Of a DNA stretch of 64,000 bases, positions 52,529 to 62,200 are shown one piece after another (the first letter of the stretch is position 1; each line of letters starts with the position of its first letter). The stretch is from an uncultured Gammaproteobacteria bacterium (GTDB lineage: Bacteria > Pseudomonadota > Gammaproteobacteria > Arenicellales > JAANXG01), in assembly GCA_947258975.1 (NCBI GenBank), contig CAMYKK010000014.1, forward strand, positions 23,630 to 87,629, read 5' to 3'. A program made the translations under genes and the position numbers. The notes beneath the pieces were generated by a model. It saw nothing but the letters and a program-made list of their open reading frames with translations, searched no databases and was not told the origin of the DNA.

Positions 52529-53977
52529 ATGCAATCTCGTCGAGTGTGTAAGCGCGTTGTCGATGCTATCATCGCTTCGTTCGGGCTATTGCTGAGTGCG
52601 CCGATTATGGGGTTTATCGCCTTGGCGCTGCGCATGGAGGCGAAAGGTGAATTGATCTTCCGGCAAGAACGGCTTGGCAAAGGCGGCACAACGTTTTCGT
52701 TGTTGAAGTTTCGAAAATTCCCGCCGAATTGGGGGCGTAATGGCCCGGGGGTTACGGTGGCGGGAGATGCTCGGATGACACAGCTTGGGGCATTCCTGGC
52801 AAGAACCAAACTCGATGAGCTCCCGCAGCTTTGGAATATTCTGCGAAACGAAATGTCCCTTGTGGGTCCGCGACCGGAAAGCATGGACCACGCCGATCTG
52901 TTTACGGGAGAATACGCCGAACTGCTGCGCTACACACCGGGCTTATTTGGACCGAATCAGATTGCCTTCCGGAATGAGGCATCGATGTACCCGGCGGACG
53001 AGGAGCCGGACGCTTTCTACCGGCGGGTGTTGTTCCCCAAAAAGGCGCAAGTCGATTTGGCGTATTTTCGCGAGAGCGGATGTATCTCCGAGTTGGTCTG
53101 GGTACTGCGAGGCATCGGCGCGGCGATCTACGGCGTCATTGATTGGAAACGCTTTGTGGGGCTGCACTCCAAAATCGTGGCGATGGATATCGTAGCGGTG
53201 ATCGCCGCCTGGTTCGTGGTCAACCTGATACGTTTTGCCGGCATCCCGGAAGACGCAAATCTGCGTGCCCTGTTGATCGGGCTTTGGGTCCTGCCGCTGT
53301 TTGTCGTCGGGACGATGGCGTTGGGGGCGTCCTATCGAACTCCGGTCAGAAATTTCTCGTTTGTCGATGCGCTACATCTTGCCAAAGTGTCCGCCATAGG
53401 ATGGGTGCTTGGTTATCTGGTGGTCATGGTGCTGCACCGCAATGTATCGATATTTCTCGGGATGACCGGCTTTATTGTGGTTTTCCCGTTCTTGTCGCTG
53501 CCCCGGGTGGTGGGTCGGCTGTACTGGGAGAACAAGTTGGAGAAACCGGAAACCACGGTGCACAATGTACTCATTTACGGCGCCGGGATCGGTGGCACAT
53601 CGCTGCTGCGGTGGTTGAGCAAGGGGTCGAGCTCATTCGACGTATGTGGGTTTATCGATGATGCACCGCCGTTACGGAGCCGACAATTGAATGGATATAA
53701 AATACTCGGAAGACAGTCAGATATTCCTACAATCAACAAGGTCTATCACGTTGATGAATTGTGGGTGACGTTTAGGCCAACGTGGCAACAGAAGCAGAGG
53801 GTACAGAAGATCTGCGCGCAAGAAGCCATAAAGTTGATTGTGCTGTCCGATACGGAACCGTTTTCGCGGATCATCACCAACACGCGGCCCACGAAGGATG
53901 CCCGCGGGCAGCCTGATGATTCACCGCACATGAGTGCGGAGTTACGACCTCAGCACGATACCCGGGCTGCGGGGTGA
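52529..53977 (+). CDS. Sugar transferase (initiating phosphoglycosyltransferase) fused to membrane bundle and Rossmann domain
   Basis: Residues 1-200 are a PglC-type monotopic transferase: basic N-terminus, membrane hairpin 11-35, KFRKFP at 60-65, Asp-Glu at 96-97 in KLDELPQ, and VGPRPE at 112-117. Residues 214-333 hold about four transmembrane helices. Residues 345-450 form a Rossmann domain with LIYGAGIGGTSLLRWL (loop 350-355) and GFIDDAPPLRSRQLNGYKILG, as in the linker of WcaJ or the N-terminal half of CapD/PglF dehydratases. In WcaJ enzymes the order is bundle, Rossmann, transferase; here the transferase comes first. It follows the dehydratase-nucleotidyltransferase-aminotransferase genes, which suggests it starts the repeat unit with an amino-dideoxy sugar. 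The end of the polypeptide (455-482) is hydrophilic. Confidence 0.85.
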   Translation: MQSRRVCKRVVDAIIASFGLLLSAPIMGFIALALRMEAKGELIFRQERLGKGGTTFSLLKFRKFPPNWGRNGPGVTVAGDARMTQLGAFLARTKLDELPQLWNILRNEMSLVGPRPESMDHADLFTGEYAELLRYTPGLFGPNQIAFRNEASMYPADEEPDAFYRRVLFPKKAQVDLAYFRESGCISELVWVLRGIGAAIYGVIDWKRFVGLHSKIVAMDIVAVIAAWFVVNLIRFAGIPEDANLRALLIGLWVLPLFVVGTMALGASYRTPVRNFSFVDALHLAKVSAIGWVLGYLVVMVLHRNVSIFLGMTGFIVVFPFLSLPRVVGRLYWENKLEKPETTVHNVLIYGAGIGGTSLLRWLSKGSSSFDVCGFIDDAPPLRSRQLNGYKILGRQSDIPTINKVYHVDELWVTFRPTWQQKQRVQKICAQEAIKLIVLSDTEPFSRIITNTRPTKDARGQPDDSPHMSAELRPQHDTRAAG

Positions 53978-54071
53978 TCGTTGTCGCGGGGGAGAGGAAT
54001 TGCGGCGTGGCTAATAAAATCCGAGATGCCCTTGGATGCGAGCGACACCAGACCTCACCGAATGATTGTAT

Positions 54072-54114
54072 AAAAAAACACCGGCGGCTCAGTGTCGAGG
54101 CCGGGCCGCCGGTG
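54072..54114 (-). terminator. Rho-independent terminator for the S74 protein gene
   Basis: A perfect 10-base stem, CACCGGCGGC (54079-54088) and GCCGCCGGTG (54105-54114), with a 16-base loop, followed on the minus strand by seven T (the A-run at 54072-54078). It lies about 50 bases beyond the stop of the minus-strand gene ending at 54164, the right place for its transcript end. Confidence 0.85.
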
Positions 54115-54163
54115 CGGTGACGTGTATGAGCGTCGCGCTTTCTTCGAAATCGCCGCGCCGTGA

Positions 54164-55510
54164 TTACCTTGCTTCGAGTTGCTTGATGCGATCGGCCAAC
54201 TCGGCGATGGTCTGCTGCTGTTGCTCGATGGTCTTCTGCTGTTCCTGCACGACCTTGGTTACCACCGCGACCACCTCGATGGCGGCGATGCCCTTGCGGT
54301 CATTCATCGCCACCAGCTCCGGCACATCCTCGGCGATAAAGCCCACATAGTGTTCACCGCTGGTGTCTTCCTTGCCGACATAGGTCACGGGCTCGAGCAG
54401 TTTTACCGCATCGACCGCGCTTTGCGCGTCAAGGCCAATGATCTTGTCCTTATGATCTCGGCTCGATCCGGCGGTCCACACACCGGCGTCGGTCAGCCGC
54501 GCGCCGTTGCCGTTAGTCGCGTCCGTCCCAACCTGGATTGTATCGCCCGCGGCTATTGAACCCCGATTCATGAATAGGGTGTCTCCTTGAAGCGTCAGGC
54601 GTTCTGCGAAAGCTCCGCTGTTGTTGTTCCAAAATTGAAATTCGGAAGTCCTTGTGGCATCGGCGGTGTTATTGAAAGCGGCGATCATGCGGGCGGCGGT
54701 TCTAGTTTGTGCGCTGGTCTGCAGTCGCATTTCAAATCCAGCGCCCCGGTTGGTGCCGGGAGACGCGGTGTTTTCGATTCCGACCAGCACATCGCCGGGC
54801 CCTTTTTCCTGCGCGAATTCAGCGGCTCGATCATCGGCGGACGGTGAGATGACGTCGAGCTTCACGTCCGGACTGGAGTTACCGATGCCAACATTGCCGT
54901 CACCGTCAATATCAATACTGCTGGTCAGCGCACCCGGGCGGATTCGGAAGGGCAACTTTGACCCGTTGGTGACGTCACGGATGAAAAAATTGGTCTCGTT
55001 GCCGGCCATGTCCCAGGTCTGCGGCGTGAAGCCGGAGGTGCCGTCCTGCTCGAGGCGCACCGTGGGACTGTCGCCATCTGCGATATGTAGTTCGACGACC
55101 GGATTGTTGGTCTTCAGGCCGACACGGCTGGAGCTGTCGACGTAGAGGGAACTGGACCGCGCGCCGGCCTCGATCCGGAACACGCCGGATCGTCCAGCGG
55201 TCGCATCGTCAATCGAAAAATGGTTCAGCCCGCCGTTGGTCGAGTCGTTCGCCGTGAGCCGCCAGTCGTTGCTCGGAAAACTGGCGGAGCTACTGGTGTC
55301 CTCGAACAGGATGCGCAGGTTGTTCTCGCTTAGGATGATGGTGTCGAAACCGAAGCTGCGATTACAAACTGAATCGATCCCAACGTTCAAACTGCCATCG
55401 ATGATCACGTCGTCGACTTGGCAGATGTCCGCCTTGACGACTCCCACGGCACCCAACCCCCACAACGCAACTACCGCTGCGGCCAATCGTTTTGTGTGTA
55501 ATATTGTCAT
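54164..55510 (-). CDS. Secreted S74 (intramolecular chaperone) protein, tail-fibre type
   Basis: A 448-residue protein with a signal peptide (KRLAAAVVALWGLGAVGVVKA). The middle is built of short beta-repeats of the type VGIGNSSPDVKLDV and VGLKTNNPVVELHI, each ending in the x-P-x-x-x-L-x-V motif common in self-trimerising fibres. Residues 350-448 form a Peptidase_S74 domain: SSRDHKDKIIGLDAQSAVDAVKLLEPV, then GFIAEDVPELV, DRKGIAAIEVVAVVTKVVQEQQK and a long coiled coil to the end. In phage, S74 folds the fibre and cuts itself off. Here no phage genes are near. The ATG has GAGGAGG eight bases upstream, and a terminator follows. It appears to be a surface or secreted trimeric fibre. Confidence 0.85.
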   Translation of the reverse strand: MTILHTKRLAAAVVALWGLGAVGVVKADICQVDDVIIDGSLNVGIDSVCNRSFGFDTIILSENNLRILFEDTSSSASFPSNDWRLTANDSTNGGLNHFSIDDATAGRSGVFRIEAGARSSSLYVDSSSRVGLKTNNPVVELHIADGDSPTVRLEQDGTSGFTPQTWDMAGNETNFFIRDVTNGSKLPFRIRPGALTSSIDIDGDGNVGIGNSSPDVKLDVISPSADDRAAEFAQEKGPGDVLVGIENTASPGTNRGAGFEMRLQTSAQTRTAARMIAAFNNTADATRTSEFQFWNNNSGAFAERLTLQGDTLFMNRGSIAAGDTIQVGTDATNGNGARLTDAGVWTAGSSRDHKDKIIGLDAQSAVDAVKLLEPVTYVGKEDTSGEHYVGFIAEDVPELVAMNDRKGIAAIEVVAVVTKVVQEQQKTIEQQQQTIAELADRIKQLEAR

Positions 55511-55568
55511 GATTAATTACCTCCTCGTTGAGTCGTTTTCTCAGCGCCCATTGTCATTCATTAAAGCG

Positions 55569-56387
55569 TTACTCCGGGTTGTCGAAGCGTGCTACCTGCC
55601 CAACATCGCCCGGAATAATCTCGCCATTCCGCACGGTGAAAGTTCCGAACTGCCGGTTTGCCCGCGCCTGTACCTCGGTCGGCATTTGGCCTTCGCTGCG
55701 CAACTTTTGTTTGAGCGCCTGCTCGGCGGCGATATCGCCCGACTCGCGTACCGCCGCCATTTCCGTACGCACCTCGGGAGCGATCGCCGGCGCGGTGACG
55801 GTCTCCCATTTGTACGCGCCATCGGGCAGGGTGCCGGATGCCGCGCTGAGTCCGACCGGCTCGCCCGGTGCAAACCGGTGATTGATGATCTTTCCGGTGG
55901 GGCTCGACAGCGTGAGTTCCAGGTACGCGTATGAATTCAGGTTGCGGTTTAGGTCTGCCGCTTGGGGATTTGGTTCCCAATAGATGCCGCCGGCGTCGCC
56001 GTTCACTACGAAGGCGGGGCCGGGACTGCGGCGGGTGTCTTGTTGATTTCCCAAATCCGCGATCGCGGTCTCGTTAGACATAGACTGCGTGGGATCGCTG
56101 GCCATATCGGATGCGGGTTCGCCCGCCGCTGTATTGGCAACCGCATGATCTGCGACCTCAGTTTTGGATTTCGGTTGCGCGGCATCGGGAAGGACGTTGG
56201 TTGCCGATGCCTCGGCCGGCCCGCGTTTGGACAGGTCCGACGTGCTCGCAGTTTGTACGGGTGGTTGGCCGGTGTTGGACTGTTGCTGCGGCGTCTCGGA
56301 GCAGGCGGTCACGAGCGCGAGAACAAATATTGACACCAACGCGTTGTGTGCGCCGGTCGTGGTATGCGATAGATTACCTACTTCCAT
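55569..56387 (-). CDS. Putative lipoprotein of unknown function
   Basis: With the ATG at 56387 the N-terminus has a hydrophobic run ending in LVTAC, a lipobox, so a Cys-anchored outer-membrane or periplasmic lipoprotein of about 272 residues is likely; a run of G (GGGGGGAAA) lies before the ATG. The first 110 residues after the Cys are Gln/Thr/Ser/Pro-rich and probably disordered. The second half contains NSYAYLELTLSSPTGKIINHRFAPGEPV and ARANRQFGTFTVRNGEIIPGDVG, the latter seen in secreted proteins with an S74 partner. I do not recognise the family. It is 58 bases upstream of the S74 gene and in the same direction, suggesting one operon and perhaps a shared role at the cell surface. Confidence 0.65.
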   Translation of the reverse strand: MEVGNLSHTTTGAHNALVSIFVLALVTACSETPQQQSNTGQPPVQTASTSDLSKRGPAEASATNVLPDAAQPKSKTEVADHAVANTAAGEPASDMASDPTQSMSNETAIADLGNQQDTRRSPGPAFVVNGDAGGIYWEPNPQAADLNRNLNSYAYLELTLSSPTGKIINHRFAPGEPVGLSAASGTLPDGAYKWETVTAPAIAPEVRTEMAAVRESGDIAAEQALKQKLRSEGQMPTEVQARANRQFGTFTVRNGEIIPGDVGQVARFDNPE

Positions 56388-56576
56388 AGTGTTTCCCCCC
56401 AGGACGAAACTCCCTATTCTAACGATCACTCACTTGTACCGCATCTCTAATCCCCAGTCAATTGCTTGGTAATTACACCACAGGCTTAAAGGTTGTAACT
56501 GTGTAAGGTTGTTGTTGGGTGACGAGCGAAAACGGCCGCCGGCCTGCCACGCCATGTGCGAACGCGGTATCAGGCC

Positions 56577-58976
56577 TTAGCTGCGGTCGCGATGGTCGGG
56601 CGGCGCGTTTTGCTGTTGTGCCGCATCCGCCGGAACCGGCGGATCGATGGTGTGGTATTGATTGGCGGCGGGTTGCTGCAGCCGGTTGACCGTGCCGTTG
56701 CGCCATCGAACCTCGATGCTCTCTACGGCCGTCTCCTCGCCCAGGCCGAAGTGCACGGTGGACGAGTGCTGGGTGGAGAACGAGTCACCCGTGACCACCT
56801 TGGTGGTGTGCAAGCCTTTGGCGCTCTTGACCGTCACCGTGGCGCCGATCGGCGAGTACCCGTTTGGGTGGTCGCGTAAACGGATGCCGACCCAATGCCC
56901 GGACTGATCCAACACGTTCTGATACACGTGCAGGGTGTAACGGTTGCGGTCCAGGCCTTCGGTCTTGAACTCGACCACCAGAAGGTCGACGCGGCCGTCG
57001 GCATCGAGGTCGTCCGCCACCACGCCACGGCCGTCGTATTCGAACGACACGCCCAACAGGAACGCGACATTGACGAACTCCTCCCCGCCGCGGTTCATCA
57101 TCAGCACCTTGTGCTCGTAACCGTTCCAGGAGATGTCGGCGTTGCGCAGGGCGCTGGACTCGGCCTGGAACATGACGTCGCGCGCCAAGTTGGGTTTGGT
57201 GCCGTCGGTGTAGATGTCGTGTCGCCAGAAGGTGGTGCAATAGTCCTGGGTACTGCGGCCGCTGTAGTGGCCGTTGGCGACAAAGATGTCCTTGTCGCCG
57301 TCGTTGTCGAAGTCGAACGAACTCGCGCCCCAGGACCACCCGGTGCGCGCCACCTGGTCGTTGAACGGCGCGCGCACGAAGCCATCCTTCCGGCGCAGGA
57401 ACATGCGGTTGCCGTAGCCCATTGCACTGCGCATTGCGGTGTGTTCCGGTTTGTCGTCCCGCCCCAGGCCCATGCGCTCCAGCCGCTTGGCGGTCGTCGA
57501 ACTCATGCCGATGACATAGAAATCGAGCTTGCCGTCGCCATCGTAATCGGCAAACGTATGCCCCATGCCAAAGAAATGCCGGTCCGCGCCAAAGAAATCG
57601 CTGACGTCCTGGAACCGGCCGGTGCCGTCGTTCAGATAGGTGTCGAAGCCGGCGTAATCGCTGACCACGATCAGATCGAGGTCCTGGTCGTCGTCGAGGT
57701 CGACGAACGAGCTGGTGTAGGTGCGCCGAAACCGCTTGCCGGCGAGACCCGACGGTTCGGTGATGTCGGTGAACACGCCGCCGCCATCGTTGCGCAACAG
57801 ATAGGCCGGATAGCCGTCGTTGGCGTCATAGTACGGGGTGGGGTATTGCCCCTGGCGGTAGGCATACTTGTAATTGGCGATAAACAGGTCGAGGTCATCG
57901 TCGCCGTCGATGTCGCCGGCGGTAAGCGTCTTGGGAAAACCCAGATGCGTATCCGCCATGCGCCGCCCGGGTTTCTCGAACCGGCCTTGTGCGTCGCCCG
58001 CGAACAGCAGCGGATAGCCCTCGGTGTCCACGGCGACGTAATCGACGTGCCCGTCCCCGGTGAAATCCGCCAGCACCGCCCCGTCGTACATCGACCGCGC
58101 ATCCTTGAGAAAGGGCTCTACTTCGAACTTGCCGTTACCGCGGTTCCACACCACGATGTTCTGGCCGCCGACGACGATCTCCGACAGCCCGTCTTGGTCC
58201 AGATCATAAACCAGCACCGGATGGATCAGCGGTTTTTCCCCGGCGCCCGGTAAGCGAAACACCTCGCGAAAGGCGGGCGGTTGCTCACGTTCCAGGAGTT
58301 CCATGCTGCGCACGGTGATGGTGTCCGGCGCCGGCGGGTCGGTGGCACTGATCTGCTTCGCCCACACCACGTGCAACTCGGCGCGGATGATCACCCGGTG
58401 CGCGGGCTGCTCACGCGCCACGTGCAGGACCGCGGAGACCGTGGACTCCGCCGGCTTGCCGGCGGTGGGCGGCACGAACTTGCTGTGATGCCACTCGGTC
58501 TGCGCGATCTCGTATCCGTTCTTGGCGGTATCGGCCAGAAACTTGCGCCATTGTTCGGGCGTCAGCCGCTGGCCGCCCGCAGTGAACCGGTAGCGGGCGA
58601 TGTTCAGCTCCAGCGGTTCGCCGCTCGCGTGTTTGCCCAGCACCAGGGTCTTGAACGGAAAATCGCCGAGTATCGCGAACCGGCCTGCGGGATTGCGCAG
58701 CAGATCGTCCCACAGGCGGCTGAAGCGTGCCTCGTATTCTTGCGCCGTCAGCTCCGGCCCCCACAATAAGCGGTCGAGGCGTTGCCGCTGCCCGATCAGA
58801 TCCTGCACCTCTTTGTGCACGGCGGTGATCTGTTCTTGGGACGCGATGTCCGGCGGCGGCGCGGCCTGGGCGCCGAGCATGGCGATAAGCAGCGCACCCA
58901 GACCGCAGAGCCAAGCTGGCCGAGCGAACCGGTGCCCCGGACGGGAACGATAAACGAAATGCGCGGCGTCAGTCAT
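56577..58976 (-). CDS. FG-GAP/VCBS repeat protein with ASPIC/UnbV C-terminal domain (CRTAC1-like)
   Basis: A secreted 799-residue beta-propeller protein. A signal peptide is present (ARPAWLCGLGALLIAMLGAQAA). After a helical and lipocalin-like N-terminal region (to about 260), FG-GAP/VCBS repeats follow with calcium-binding D-x-D-x-D-G loops: YDLDQDGLSEIVVGG, ADFTGDGHVDYVAVD, GDIDGDDDLDLFIANY, YDGDGKLDFYVIG, FDNDGDKDIFVANG and DDLDADGRVDLLVVE. The ASPIC/UnbV domain occupies the C-terminus (SAKGLHTTKVVTGDSFST, then VESIEVRWRNGTVNRL). The family function is unclear; animal CRTAC1 is an extracellular matrix protein, and bacterial ones are often surface or carbohydrate-linked. It opens a minus-strand group with the lipoprotein and S74 genes downstream. 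Confidence 0.9.
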   Translation of the reverse strand: MTDAAHFVYRSRPGHRFARPAWLCGLGALLIAMLGAQAAPPPDIASQEQITAVHKEVQDLIGQRQRLDRLLWGPELTAQEYEARFSRLWDDLLRNPAGRFAILGDFPFKTLVLGKHASGEPLELNIARYRFTAGGQRLTPEQWRKFLADTAKNGYEIAQTEWHHSKFVPPTAGKPAESTVSAVLHVAREQPAHRVIIRAELHVVWAKQISATDPPAPDTITVRSMELLEREQPPAFREVFRLPGAGEKPLIHPVLVYDLDQDGLSEIVVGGQNIVVWNRGNGKFEVEPFLKDARSMYDGAVLADFTGDGHVDYVAVDTEGYPLLFAGDAQGRFEKPGRRMADTHLGFPKTLTAGDIDGDDDLDLFIANYKYAYRQGQYPTPYYDANDGYPAYLLRNDGGGVFTDITEPSGLAGKRFRRTYTSSFVDLDDDQDLDLIVVSDYAGFDTYLNDGTGRFQDVSDFFGADRHFFGMGHTFADYDGDGKLDFYVIGMSSTTAKRLERMGLGRDDKPEHTAMRSAMGYGNRMFLRRKDGFVRAPFNDQVARTGWSWGASSFDFDNDGDKDIFVANGHYSGRSTQDYCTTFWRHDIYTDGTKPNLARDVMFQAESSALRNADISWNGYEHKVLMMNRGGEEFVNVAFLLGVSFEYDGRGVVADDLDADGRVDLLVVEFKTEGLDRNRYTLHVYQNVLDQSGHWVGIRLRDHPNGYSPIGATVTVKSAKGLHTTKVVTGDSFSTQHSSTVHFGLGEETAVESIEVRWRNGTVNRLQQPAANQYHTIDPPVPADAAQQQNAPPDHRDRS

Positions 58977-59291
58977 TGGGCTATCGTGCGGTGCTGCATG
59001 TGGAAGAATGTTCTGAAGTGTGCAATGTTAGCACGAGGCCGCGGTGCAGAATCCATGGCATCCATGCGGTAATCGTGCAAACGCAACGGTTTTTGTGATG
59101 CACAGGTTCGCGGCTTTAGCTTGTTTAAGTCACATTCAAAAAGGACCGCAAGACATCTTTCCTACCTTAAGAAATTTATTGTAATTGCTGAGCAATTGAC
59201 TGGGTTTTTGAAAAGGGGTAAAAGACGTGGTTCACAATGGTGTGTGTAAGTCGTCTTACGTTGACCGAGCAAACCTGAGGAGGAGCGGGGC
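58977..59291. other. Divergent intergenic region, about 315 bases
   Basis: It separates the UnbV-type gene (minus) from the beta-sandwich repeat gene (plus) and is markedly AT-richer than either gene. It contains two small perfect dyads reported separately and, at its end, a strong ribosome binding site for the plus-strand gene. No reading frame of note. Confidence 0.5.
59183..59197 (+). promoter_or_regulatory. Small perfect dyad AATTGC-TGA-GCAATT upstream of the repeat protein gene
   Basis: Six-base arms with a three-base centre, about 95 bases before the start codon at 59292. A second dyad, GTAAG-TCGT-CTTAC, is at 59247-59260. Either could be an operator or hairpin in the leader; no regulator is known to bind them. 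Chance occurrence is possible. Confidence 0.3.
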
Positions 59292-62200
59292 ATGAGCGCA
59301 ACAAGCATAACGATGGATACGGAGGGCGCGGGTCACAACGGTGCGGCGATCCCAGGCCCCGCGACCCAATTCACCTCGAGGCACCTCCGGCGTGCGATGC
59401 TCGGCGCGGCCCTGATGGTCGCCGCCACCGCCGTACACGCCCAGAACGGCGATGTGCCCGTGCCCGGCTTTTTCAAGAGCTTCAGCCCGGACACCATCGG
59501 CCCGGGCAGCGTCAGCACCCTGACCTTTACCATCGACAATGCCGAGAGTCCCTACCCCGTCGACAACCTCGCGTTCACCGATATGTTGCCGGCCGAGATG
59601 ACGATCGCTACGCCGGCGAATGCATCCAACAATTGCGGCGGCACCCTCAGCGCCCCGGACGGCGGCGGGACCATCAGCCTCAGCGGCGGCGGTGTCGGTG
59701 CCTTCAGCGCCTGCGCCATCAACGTCGACGTCACCAGCAGCAGCGTGGGAGGGGGCCCCCACACCAACGTGTCCGGCGAGCTGACCTCGGACGCCGGCAA
59801 CAGCGGTCCCGCCACCGCCGATCTCACCGTCGACGACACCCTACCGGGCTTCACCAAGGCCTTCGACCCGAGTTCGGTCGCCCTGGGCAGCCGTAGCACC
59901 CTGACCTTTACCATCGACAACGGCGGCAGTGAGGGATCGCGGAGCAACCTGACGTTCACCGACAACTTGCCGAGCGGCCTGGTCGTGGCCTCGCCGGCCA
60001 ACGTTGTGAATACCTGTGGCGGTGTGACGATTGGCAATCTCACCATCGGCCCTGGTGTCGTCGCCGCTGTTCCCGGATCGAATGTCGTAAGCTTGACCCC
60101 CGCCGTTGGTTTTGACCTCGGAGCCGTTGACGCGTTCGCCACGTGCGCCGTCAGTGTCGATGTCATCGCTGGCGGTGGCGGTGCGCTCGGTAACACCAGC
60201 GGTGAACTTACCAGCGCGCCCTCCTTGGGAGGCGCGGTGTCGTCGAGCGGCAAGGCGGGGGCGGTGCTCGAAGTCACCGTCGACGCGCTCGCGTTGATCA
60301 AGTCGTTTCCCGACGACCCGGTCCCGCCGGGCGGCACCGCGACCCTCGAGTTCCAGATTACCAACTTCGACCGCAGCGAGACCGCGACCGGTATCGCATT
60401 TAGTGACGATCTCGACGCCACGTTGTCAGGGCTGACGGCCACGGGTGCGACGACCAACACCTGCGGCGGCATGGGCTCGGGGTTCCCGACGAGCCTCTTC
60501 GCGTATACGGGTGGCAACCTCGGTCCCGGCGAAAGCTGCACCATTGTGCTCACCTTGCAGGTCCCGGCCGGCGCCGCGCCCGGCGCCTATACCAACACCA
60601 CCAGCTCGATCACCGCCGACATCGGCGGCGCGAGCGTCACCGGCAGCCCCGGTTCTGATGATCTGTTCGTCCAGGCCGCCCCCTTGCTCACCAAGGAGTT
60701 CACCGACGATCCGGTGGGCCCCGGCGGCACGGTAATCCTGGAGTTCACCATCGAAAACACTTCGACGACCGCGAGCGCCACCGACATCGCCTTCGATGAC
60801 GTATTTCCAGTGGTCCTGCCGACGGCGGGCGCCACGCCCGGCGACGATTTCTGCAATGGAACCGGGACCTCGACCTTTACCCCGCTCCTCGAATTCTCGA
60901 ACGCGCAGCTTATTGTTTCCGACGTAGTTCTGGCGCCAGGAGCTTCGTGTAGCTTCGATATTACCCTCGACGTCGCCGTCGGCGCCCCGGGTGGCACGTA
61001 TCCCAATACCACCAGCGCGATCACCGCTACGCTAGATAACGAAACCGTCACCGGCAATCCGGCCAGCGATAACCTGGTGGTGGTCCGCTCGCCGAGGTTC
61101 ACCAAGACCTTTACCGACGATCCGGTGTTGCCCGGTGACACCGCCACCCTCGAGTTCACCATCAGTTACGGTGACGAGGGCACCATCGGCGACGCCACAT
61201 CGATCATGTTCACCGACAACCTCGACGCGGCGTTATCCGGATTGACCGCAGTCGGCTTGCCGTTGACGGATCCCTGTGGTGCGGGTTCGGAGTTGACCGG
61301 CACCACCAATCTGAGTCTCACCGGCGGCACGCTGACGCCGGGGACGTCGTGTACCTTCACCGTCCCGGTGCAAGTGCCGATAGTGGCGCTACCGGGTAAC
61401 TACACCAATACGACGAGCGAGCTTACAGCCAACGTGCTCGGAGTGGCGACCACCGGGGCGCCGGCCCAAGACGACCTCATGGTCGCGGGCCTGAGCCTGA
61501 GCAAGGAGTTCACCGACGATCCGGTCATCGCCGGCGGCACCGTGACCCTCGAGTTCACCCTCACCAACTCGAGCCCGAGCCAAGACGCCACCAGTATCTT
61601 CTTTACCGACAACCTGGACGACACGCTGGCGGGTCTTACCGCCAACTTGCCGCCGAACCCGGACCCACCTTGTGGCGTTGGTTCCTCGCTCGCAGGATCA
61701 TTTGGAGATACGCTGCTGACTTTTTCGAGCGGCAGCCTGGCGGCGGGCACATCGTGCACGTTCAGTGTCACGCTCCAGGTGCCGGCTTTGGCCGCCTCCG
61801 GCAGCTACTCCAATACCACCAGCAATCTCATTGCCGGTGTTGGCGGGTCCACGGTGGTGCTCGACCCGGCGGTGGACAGGTTGTTCGTATCGTCCGATCT
61901 GCTGTCGCTCATTAAGGAGTTCACCGACGACCCGGCCACGCCCGGCGGCACGGTGAACCTCCGGTTCACCCTCACCAATCTGGATCCGTCCCAGGCGGCG
62001 AGCGGCATCGCGTTTACCGATGATCTCGATGCGGCGCTGACAGGGCTAGTCGCGGTCGGGTTGCCGACCGCGGCCTGTGGCGGCACGGTGTCCGGTACCG
62101 GTCTCCTCATGTTGACCGGGGGAAGCCTGACCGCAGGGGAGTCGTGCAGCTTCGATGTCACCCTCTCGGTCCCGCCCGATGTCCCGCTCGGCACCGTCGC

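Noticed and set aside
56895..58253. 452-residue open frame on the plus strand inside the UnbV-type gene
   Set aside because: It mirrors the Asp/Gly-rich calcium loops of the true gene on the other strand and has no family motif.
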